Shown here: positions 56,272 through 64,000 of the stretch, piece by piece
How positions within the stretch are numbered: position 1 is the stretch's first letter
Layout of the letters: each line of letters begins with the position of its first letter
DNA from: Eublepharis macularius
Lineage: Eukaryota > Chordata > Lepidosauria > Squamata > Eublepharidae
Direction: 5' to 3'
Assembly: GCF_028583425.1 (NCBI RefSeq)
Contig: NC_072802.1
Coordinates: forward strand, 19,663,926 to 19,727,925
Length of the DNA stretch: 64,000 nucleotides
Notes under the pieces: generated by a model
Told to the model about the DNA's origin: nothing
The model's database searches: none
What the model saw: only the letters and a program-made list of their open reading frames with translations
Translations under genes and position numbers: made by a program

Positions 56272-56934
56272 TGGGGGAGTATAACTGAAGTGCAACCCAG
56301 GAATATTTTATAATTTAAAGTAACAATGAGAGGAAATAAGAAAGCTGTTTACCTTGGAAATGTTAATTCTCTTTGCAATGGGCAAATTTAGGTAAAGAGG
56401 GCAAACTGCAGAATGTAGCCTTTGGTGGACTCCAGGCAGGAGCACCACAGGAGGTACTTGAAGAACAAATCACTCCAGGCAACTCAAATCAATGAGCAAA
56501 GTTGCACTTGGAGGATAACATATCTTGCATACAGCAAGAGAAGTTTGACCTCTTAAAGGCTGCCTTATTGTGAGACAGGAAGAAACTCCTGTTTGGCTTG
56601 GCAGTTATGGCAGTATGGAAAGGAGGGAGGAATCTAGTCCAAAATGTGCAGCCCCGTACAGTGTCGTCTGAACATGATGCACCCTGTCTGCTTTTCTCCT
56701 GGTGAGTCTAAAGGTAATACCAGGTGGTGGCAAACATCTACAGGTACTGGGCTCACCTATGCATAAGATGCTCAACATCTTGGATTCATTATTACTCCAT
56801 CAGTAAATTACATCCCAGCAGAGTTACAATGTCTTCAGGAAGATGCCCCACAATGACACAGCTACTCTAACTCACAGTAGGCATAGAGCTATTTTAAGCA
56901 TAATGCTCATGCACACACGTAAAGAGCTGGAAAG
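56272..56934. other. intergenic, nothing recognised
   Basis: No gene or defined repeat seen. Confidence 0.4.
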
Positions 56935-57535
56935 GGTTCCGAAAGGGGGACGCTAGGAGGATCAAGGAGCTGGAGCGCCTTTCCAAGAGGAAAGGCTGAA
57001 GGAGAGTATGGGACTTTTCAGTTTAGCAAAGAGACAACTCAGGAGGGGTGTGAGAGAGGCTTATTGAATTATGCACGGGGTAGAGAGAGTGAACACAGAG
57101 AACTTTTCCTTTGTCTCCCAAAATACTAGAACTCGAGGGCATCCAATGAAGATGATGGGCAGTAGATTCAGGACAGACAAAAGGAAATGCTTCTTTACTC
57201 AATGAGTGATTAAAATGTGGAATTCGCTGCCAGAGGATGTAGCGATGGCCACAGGCATAGACACCTTTAAAAGGTGATTGGGCAGATTCACGGAGGGGAG
57301 GTCTATCAGAGGCTACTAGCCATGGTGACTAAAGGGAACCTCCGCATTCAATGGCAGTCTACCTTTGAATACTAGTGCCAGGAGGTAACATCAGGGGAAG
57401 GCCTCGGCTGTTGGCTTCCCAGAGTAACTGGTTGGCTGTTGTGTGAGGCAGGATGCTGTGTGAAAGAGGATGAGATGGACCACTGGGCTGATCCAACTGG
57501 ATTCTTTTTACGATCTTATAGAAATAAATTAGTGC
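56935..57535 (+). mobile_element. CR1-like LINE 3' fragment, decayed
   Basis: A broken frame near 57160-57250 reads RFRTDKRK.FFTQ then IKMWNSLPEDV, the conserved end of CR1 reverse transcriptase, with stop codons. It is followed by a 3' UTR-like end with GGATGCTGTGTG, GATGGACCACTGGGC and CTGATCCAACTGGATTC. Confidence 0.65.
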
Positions 57536-57700
57536 CAGGACCTATGGCAGATGGTAGATTCAAATCCTTGACCTTCTTGATGCTCTGCTGGGCCGTGTGA
57601 ATCCCCTGGCACCAAATTGCTTCACCAGTTTTTCTTCAACTTCCCTAATCATGATAGGGTTAAAGTTAATTCCTCCTTCCTCTTTTTTCCTGCACAATCA

Positions 57701-57902
57701 GAGCCAAGCTACAAGTGACGCCTGACACAGGTTGGACACTTGTCAGCTTCCCTCAAGTTTTGATGGGAAATGTAGGCGTCCTGGTTTTACAGCTTGGCTC
57801 TCCATTACAGCTGCAAGACCAGGATGCCTACATTTCCCATCAAGACTTGAGGGAAGCTGACAAGTGTCCAACCTGTGTCAGGCGTCACTTGTAGCTTGGC
57901 TC
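57701..57902. mobile_element. family B MITE
   Basis: Begins GAGCCAAGCTACAAGTGACG and ends CGTCACTTGTAGCTTGGCTC, flanked by TCA (57698-57700 and 57903-57905). Nearly perfect hairpin with CCCTCAAGTTTTGATGGGAA arms. It is the best-preserved copy of its type. Confidence 0.9.
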
Positions 57903-58278
57903 TCAGCCTCTTACAAGAGAATCTGCCCCTTGCAGATTCTGAAAGTGCTTCCTGTGCCTTCCCATTCCTCCGCATTCCTGGTCTCACCACTCCCATTGTC
58001 TTCACATCTTCCTGGGCCTGCTCATCAATCTTCACGGCACGGAGGTACACCATTACCCCATCTACCTATCTACAATTTTTCGCTGTCTTGAAACAGACAC
58101 TTCAGCTCAGCAACCTTCACTAAGAGGGAGGAATATTCCTGCACAGGGGACAGTCGAGGAGTGCTACAAGGGGGAGGAGAGATGATTGAGAAAGGCATGG
58201 CAGCAGTTGACTTCTGTATTGGTCACTTAGCAAGCTATGGCTCAGCCTACGAGAACTTGTCTCCCCCATACAATGCTG

Positions 58279-58682
58279 CAGGGCTTTTTGTCAGCTGGAA
58301 CGTGGTGGAACGGAGTTCCGGAACCTTTTGAAAATGGTCACATGGCTGGTGGCCCCGCCCCCTGATCTCCAGACAGAGGGGAGATCCGATTGCCCTCCAC
58401 ACCGCTCCAGCGGTGCAGAGGGCAATCTAAACTCCCCTCTGACTGGAGATCAGGGGGGCGGGGCCACTAGCCATGTGACCATTTTCGCCGAGGGCGATTT
58501 AAACTTTTAACAACTCCCCCCTTGTTCCAGCTTACCCAAAGTGACGTCATTGGCCCCAGGAGCATGTGAGCACTTTGCATGCACACATGTGTTACCAGGG
58601 GCACCACCTCCTGCCAAGAGTTGCCCCCTGTGCTGGCAACTCACTGAGTTCCACCACCTCTTTTCCCAGAAAAAAATCCCTG
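58279..58682. mobile_element. family A hAT-like MITE, longest variant
   Basis: Starts CAGGGCTTTTTGTCAGC and ends GAAAAAAATCCCTG, with perfect duplication CAATGCTG (58271-58278 and 58683-58690). It contains an extra segment (about 58552-58645, GCATGTGAGCACTTTGCATG) that resembles words in 27620-27700. Confidence 0.92.
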
Positions 58683-58690
58683 CAATGCTG

Positions 58691-60081
58691 TATCAACTGA
58701 ATCACAGTAATGGTGTCAGAATTGCCAGGTTCAGAATATCAGTTTGCCCAGCTCTTAGCACCTGGCTTTCTTATAAATGGAGTGAAGTTTTCCCCAGCAG
58801 CGCCCCCTCATTATTCTCCCCTCGAGCTTGGAATGTTAAAAGAGATCCTGTGAACAGGTGACCACCAGTGGTCAGCAGACCAGGTGCCTAGAGCCAGGTG
58901 CTTTATACAGCAAAGCCCAGATGTTCTTCAAAGCAAATCTCTTAAATCCAAAACTGAGAGACTCACCAAGTCCACTTTGCCTTTATCCAATCTGTCTGTG
59001 CACTGTGCTCTGCAGAGCACCCATCCTCATGTTGAGCAAAAAATGGTTGGTGATCAGTGTCTCAAACTTGTGCCAGGCAGCAGTGAACAACTGACTGCAT
59101 AAGGGTGGCATCTGCATTCACAGCAATTTCAGTCAGGAATGTGATCCCAAACCACAGTTCCCAGGGAGCAGTGCAAAAATGAACATGCATGGGATACCAC
59201 CAGCACACATGCACCAACATTACAACCTAGAGAGAACTCTTGGAAAACAGACAGACTTTTCCCAAAAGCTCAACAATGAGACTCATAAATGCTGTGCTAA
59301 TTCCAAATCGTACTCAGGGGACCTCCCTCATCAGTAGAGAATCATCTTGGCTAATGTAGGGGCCACTTGACAGTCAGAAATTAGGACCAACCTTTTCTAA
59401 AACCACCATCCTCATTAGAACTAACCAAAAATAGTCAAGGAGAGAGAGTTGGAAAGCACAGAATGATTTAAATGTAATTCACGTGTCAAATTTACAGGCA
59501 GAGTTGCGCTGTGCAACTAAGCACTCCTTCTGGACAAGCTTGCAATAACACCCAAGTTTGCTTTACCTCTCTGAAGTTCTGCAGTGTGGTCCCCAAAAGC
59601 GTGAACGTCACCTAGCAACACAAACCTGGGCAAACGATGCTGCGATCTCACTTGATTATCACCCTCAGAAAAAGAAATCGCCTCATTGGGAAACAGTGTC
59701 AGAAGCACACGCAACAATTTCACCTAAGACGGAAAGCAAGCCATGCTCTCTTTTCCTTCAGGAAGAGAACATGTATCAGTACAAGGGGGTTGCAGACACT
59801 GCCAACCACTATTGGTTACCTTCCCCCTGTATGGCCAATCCCACGTAAGGCACTAACATACACAGGCCTTCATTTACCTAGGCTGCTTCTGCATGGGGAC
59901 AAATCCCCATTTTGCTCTGATTGACACTCACGGCACTTCCACATGAAGATTTACTCTGAGCTCTCTCCTCCCGCACACCATATGCTCCCCTCACCACCAG
60001 CAGGCCTTTTGTTGGTTTTTAAAAATGTATCAGTCGTTGGTATGTTGCTATAATGTAATATATTACAGGGCTGGCGTGTAG
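58691..60081. other. intergenic, nothing recognised
   Basis: No gene or defined repeat. Frames of up to 106 codons lack domains. Confidence 0.45.
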
Positions 60082-60372
60082 GGATGCCATTCCCCTTCTG
60101 GGGGTGTGGGATCCCCCGCTCCCACCCTCCATTTCCTGCCTCTACTCACCAGGCCAGTGGGGGAAGTAAGTTAGGGGAACGGGCCTTCCGGCTGCACTCC
60201 CGGGGCACCGCAACGTCACCTCCAGGAGTGACTTCATCATACTGCCCTGAGAGCATTCCTGCACTTTGCAGCGAGCCAATTTTGACCCCAAAGGCTGAAT
60301 CAGGTCCAGTTCGGGCCCAAATTGGCCCACTCCCATGCCTGCAAGATGACTTCACTTCCTGGAAGTGATGTT
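60082..60372. repeat. GC-rich interspersed repeat (family G)
   Basis: TGCCATTCCCCTTCTGG, GGGATCCCCCGCTCCC and GACTTCACTTCCTGGAAG occur in the same order as in 29823-30115. Confidence 0.5.
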
Positions 60373-60879
60373 ACTGTGTAGGTATGGGAGCATGTGCAGG
60401 GAGCACCAGGAAACTCTGATCAATCTCCTATTATTCAGAGGCAGCAGGAGAAAATTAAAAAATGGAAGCGTCACATGTGGCATTATATCACTTCTGGTAA
60501 AAAACCAAAGTGACATAGGGTAAGCTCTAGGAATCACCACAACCTCTGTGGTTTTACCATATGAGCTTTACCATAGAGTTCTTATTATAGTTACTTCCTT
60601 AAGAAGCTTTTCTTTTTGGCTATCTCAAGAATGCTCTTCTTAGGCTGTCCTTCTAGAACTCTGCACACTCACTTCTCTCTCTCAAGCTAGCTAGGCTTAT
60701 CTCTCCTCTTTCCTGCCTAGTTTTGTCAGTTCTAATAATGAAGCTTTTGTTAATCTTAAATCACAGTTCAGTGTCCTGACTGCTTCAAAGGCACTCTGCC
60801 AACATCCATGTCCCCACCTACAACTCTCCTGCCAGTTGCTAGGTACTGCCTAGCAACCCTAGATGACCAGATTCTAATC
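60373..60879. other. intergenic, nothing recognised
   Basis: No gene or defined repeat. Confidence 0.4.
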
Positions 60880-61107
60880 TCCCACCAGGTGACCTTCGGC
60901 TCATCACAATATCTCAGCCTAACTACCCTCACAAAGTTGTTGTTGTGAGGATTGAGTGGAGGAGGGAGGAATGATATGAAAAGCCATTTTGGGGTGCCTA
61001 ATCAGGGACCAAGTATTTTAATCAATGTTCTACCTTGCCCTGAGCCTGCTTGTGGGGAGGGCAGATTAAAAATAAAATAAATAAAATAAATAAATAAATA
61101 AATAAAA
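60880..61107 (+). mobile_element. SINE fragment plus (TAAA)n tail
   Basis: CAGGTGACCTTCGGCTCATC and CTCAGCCTAACTACC are SINE body words. A second 3' end (TGCCCTGAGCCTGCTTG, GGGGAGGGCAGATTAAAAATA) leads into (TAAA)n at 61068-61107. Confidence 0.55.
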
Positions 61108-61521
61108 GTGGGTTATAATTTTTTGATATACTGTTTTTTTTAAAGCACAAAGCCATCTGCTATGGGGAGGAAAGGTGACTGGAAGGAGAAATGGTAACAG
61201 ATTTGGTATGGAAATTTGCACCTTCTTTTAGTCACTTTCCCAAATCCGCTTTCTGCTTTCCCAGAAAGATCGTACCAAAGCAGGTTTGGGAAAAATTGCA
61301 GTGGAGCTTGAGAAAATTCAGAGGTTGGCAGAGGCAAGGCAATGACATGTGGAAGCCAAAATTAAATTTGCTATGATTTGGTGGGGAGCACAGAGCAAGA
61401 GCTCCATGCAGAAGAAATATTAGCTATTGTATTGATACCCCTCCTTTCCGCCATCGTGGAAAACACGGATCCCTGGAACTCTGCCATCCAAACAATGAGT
61501 GAACCCAGACCCGCTGAAGAC
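61108..61521. other. intergenic, nothing recognised
   Basis: No gene or defined repeat. Confidence 0.4.
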
Positions 61522-61659
61522 GATTCCGCACATGTTGGATAATGCACTTTCAATCCTCTTTAGAGATCATTTGGAACTGAATTTTTTGTGTGTGAAACAA
61601 AAAATCCTAAATGATTGCTAAAGTACGTTGAAAGTGCATTATCCAATGTGTGTGGAATC
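61522..61659. mobile_element. palindromic MITE, unclassified
   Basis: GATTCCGCACATGTTGGATA at the left is the inverse of TATCCAATGTGTGTGGAATC at the right. The arms continue through ATGCACTTTCAA and AGATCATTT/AATGATTGC to a short loop. Target duplications were not resolved. Confidence 0.65.
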
Positions 61660-62571
61660 AGCATGAGTTTCAACAAGATGGATGTTTCATGTGACATTTC
61701 CTAGGACTCTCATATTCTGTGCTACATGAAAGAATCTGCTTTCTAAAACTCCTTGTTTTACCAGGGACAAACCCATTTTTTCAATAAAAAAGTATCCCTG
61801 GCAAATACTTGTCCCTAATTTGCCTGCACGGTATGCAGGTATACAAGTGAACAAGTGTAAACACTAAAGCAGCAGGTAGTACACAAGCTGCCATTATGAT
61901 CTGGCAGTGATTCCTGATGTGAGAAGAGAGGTAACATTAGGGACACCAGAGTGACTCTATTTTCATCTGAGAGATACTGGAAGTTATGAAACCCCATGCC
62001 AAAATAACCTAAATTCTGTAACAATAAAAGCTGGATTTTGTAACTAGCAAAAATGTTGCCACTGGACTACATTTTAGTCTCCCTGATTTTGTGTATCTGC
62101 TTTCCCTAATCACAGGGAGGAAAGAAGGCTACACTGGGGCCTAAACCACTAGACAGCTGATTCAGCAACTCCTGTGTTTTTAGCAAGAAGTAAATCTCAG
62201 GTTTCTTGAAAGATTCAGTTCTCTCATCAAGGTCTTGCATTTTGTGGATTTCTGTACTCTCTTGGGCTCCCACAGAAACACAGCCCAAAAGAAGAGCAGC
62301 TCCCCTTTCAAGAAGGAACAGTGTACATACTTGCGCTGGGCCTTCCTCATCTCCCCATCCACTAGTTGTGATGAACAGTTGCAAAGGAGACTCTGGCACC
62401 ACACCAGGTTGTGCAGCAGAAGGAATTCCAGCAACTTCAGTGTTTTTGGACCCCTCCCATTCTACAGCACACTGAAATCTTCTCTTCTATATTACCTTTA
62501 GGGGAAGCGATGCTGATGAAATTTGAGGTGAGGAAATTTAGAATACAACCTCTTCCAACTCAGAAATGGTT
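61660..62571. other. intergenic, nothing recognised
   Basis: No gene or defined repeat. Confidence 0.4.
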
Positions 62572-62967
62572 TCCTTGTAGGACTGCCCACTCCAGCATGG
62601 AAAACTCCAGGAAATTTGGAGGTATTGCCTGGGGAAGGTTGAGGGCCAAGCTACAAGTGACGATGACACTTGAACGGCAAGTGAACAGACTCACATGTAT
62701 TCCTCACGGCAAATGAACAGGCTTACATGTGATCAAGTGGAGCACAAGCGAACAGGGGGGAATACACATGAGTCTGTTCACTTGCCGTTCGAGTGTCATT
62801 CATCACTTGTAGCTTGGCCCTGAGTTTTTGTAGGGAAGGGAGCTCAGGGAGACTGTGCTGTCATAGAGTCACCCTCCAAAGTTTCCATTTTCTCTAAGGA
62901 AAATGATCTCTGGAGATCAGTTGTAATTCCGGGAGAAGACCAGGTCCCACCTGGGGGTTGGTAACCC
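62572..62967 (-). repeat. family D repeat, antisense, split by a family B MITE
   Basis: Left part: AACTCCAGGAAATTTGGAGG. Right part: GGAGATCAGTTGTAATTCCG and GGGTTGGTAACCC. The two belong together as the complement of 44520-44690 and are separated by 62643-62820. Confidence 0.65.
62643..62820. mobile_element. family B MITE, short-core type
   Basis: Begins GGGCCAAGCTACAAGTGACG and ends CACTTGTAGCTTGGCCC, flanked by TGA (62640-62642 and 62821-62823). The core shares ACACATGAGTCTGTTC with 33977-34174. Confidence 0.85.
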
Positions 62968-63566
62968 TGTTTCCCCAATGCAAAGCAAGTCAGATCCTTT
63001 TCAAATTGATTCACAGCCCTGTACTGGGTTCACATTATAGGCTGGCTCTGTCTATCACTGGATATCATTTGCAATCAGATTTTCTGTGATGGACATGCGA
63101 ACCCACTCACAAATTATTGCTACAGAGTATGGTATAATAGCATCATATCTAACAAGGTATGAAAGAGGGAGGATGGTCTCGGTGGCCAGTAAGGATCCAG
63201 GTCTTCTTCCCCTCCCGGAAACACCTTTTCTATCCCTTCCCTACTACTAAATAGTGTCACTGTCCCCACACCATGCACAAGTTCCTCTCCACCTTTCTCA
63301 TACCTGTACCATGGCAGGGTCCTAAACCAAATTGTAACATGGCTGCTATTTATGGATGCATGGGATTGGGGTTTTTGGTGTCACTGCGCTCAGAAGCTCC
63401 CTCGTCTATCATGCCCCTGTCTGCCCTTATAGGGTTTGCAGAGCCTCAGAACAGGAATGGGGAGGGGTTTGCAGCACCTGGTTTCTCCTCTTCCCCACTG
63501 AGTCTCTTCTGCACAGCCTGGAAAGAGAGAGAGTACACAACCACCTCTTGCTTGGCCTGCTTCTAA
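62968..63566. other. intergenic, nothing recognised
   Basis: No gene. Frames of about 98 codons at 63273-63652 lack domains. Confidence 0.4.
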
Positions 63567-63760
63567 GAGCTAAGCTACAAAAGACAAATTACACAAGGAG
63601 GAGCCGGGAAGGTGAAGGGAGTCGCAATGTTAGCCGGGAACCTGAGTTTTAAAAGAGATCGGAAGGCGTTTGTCAATTTCCCCTCTCTACAGAGCCAGGG
63701 AGATGCTGCTCAGAGGGTTTGTTAATTTCCTCTTTGCCTCCCAGAAGGGGAAATGAAACT
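63567..63760. mobile_element. family B/C hybrid element, right end not found
   Basis: Begins with a B-like terminus GAGCTAAGCTACAAAAGAC, then carries the family C core (GCAATGTTAGCCGGGAA, TGCTCAGAGGGTTTGTTAAT, CTTTGCCTCCCAGAAGGGG). It links the two families. Confidence 0.55.
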
Positions 63761-64000
63761 AACCGAGCCTTTTGTAGGCAAAGAGGAAATTACAAGAATC
63801 CTGCAGCAAGCCACATCTACCGAATCAATTGCTCCAAAGACTTGCAAAAACTAGCAGTCTCGCAAGATTTCAGGGGAGTCTTAAGTGCATCTGCAGACTT
63901 TTCAGCCCTTCTCATTTCACAGGCCAGGCTGAACCACCAACAGCTTCTGGTAGCTGTACTGAGGCCTTAAAGGATGACCCCATCCTACCATATAAAAGGC
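63761..64000. other. intergenic, nothing recognised
   Basis: No gene; the window ends here. Confidence 0.4.

Noticed and set aside
1..64000. Any new enzymatic, defence or biosynthetic system
   Set aside because: Only one cellular protein-coding gene is supportable; the rest is regulatory or mobile DNA.

Overview
The window is vertebrate nuclear DNA, most likely from a squamate reptile (a lizard, perhaps a gecko). That rests on one intact gene, recognised as POU3F4, and on the repeats: tRNA-derived SINEs, 5S-rRNA-derived SINEs, L2/CR1-type LINE tails and many short palindromic DNA transposons. There are no operons, CRISPR arrays or prokaryotic features. The species call is inference from repeat style, not from a search.

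Region 1 (1 to about 11 kb) is the POU3F4 domain. It is nearly free of transposons and has two CpG-rich islands (about 1990-2460 and 5690-7880). It holds a single-exon, 367-codon gene (6769-7872, + strand) encoding a class III POU transcription factor, followed by an AT-rich probable 3' UTR with poly(A) signals up to about 9.95 kb. Upstream sit a perfect octamer (5090), a homeodomain-site cluster (1840-1878), a G-quadruplex-prone tract, a TATA-like box and three CCAAT boxes.

Region 2 (about 11-64 kb) is a gene desert, as expected around this gene. I see no second protein-coding gene. It is filled with mobile elements. Family A is a hAT-like palindromic MITE with 8-bp target duplications (11 complete or partial independent copies plus duplicated ones). 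Family B/C has 3-bp target duplications and several unrelated cores. Three larger hAT-like elements lie at 40629-41381, 47339-49284 and 49831-50267. There are also several SINE types, an L2-clade LINE with a 209-codon reverse-transcriptase tail, and a CR1-like fragment. Many are nested, so relative insertion order can be read. Repeat-poor islands (about 34.4-35.3, 35.7-38.2 and 52.3-56.0 kb) are the best places to look for long-range POU3F4 enhancers.

The most unusual points are: (1) POU3F4 has gained Gly and Pro homopolymers and extreme GC3; (2) an inverted duplication with a third partial copy at 41663-42693, its arms matching across the stretches I compared, is built around a family A element; (3) a transposon family keeps its ends while carrying different cores; (4) mobile elements here carry POU octamers, GC boxes and E-boxes. 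I did not find a new enzymatic or defence system.
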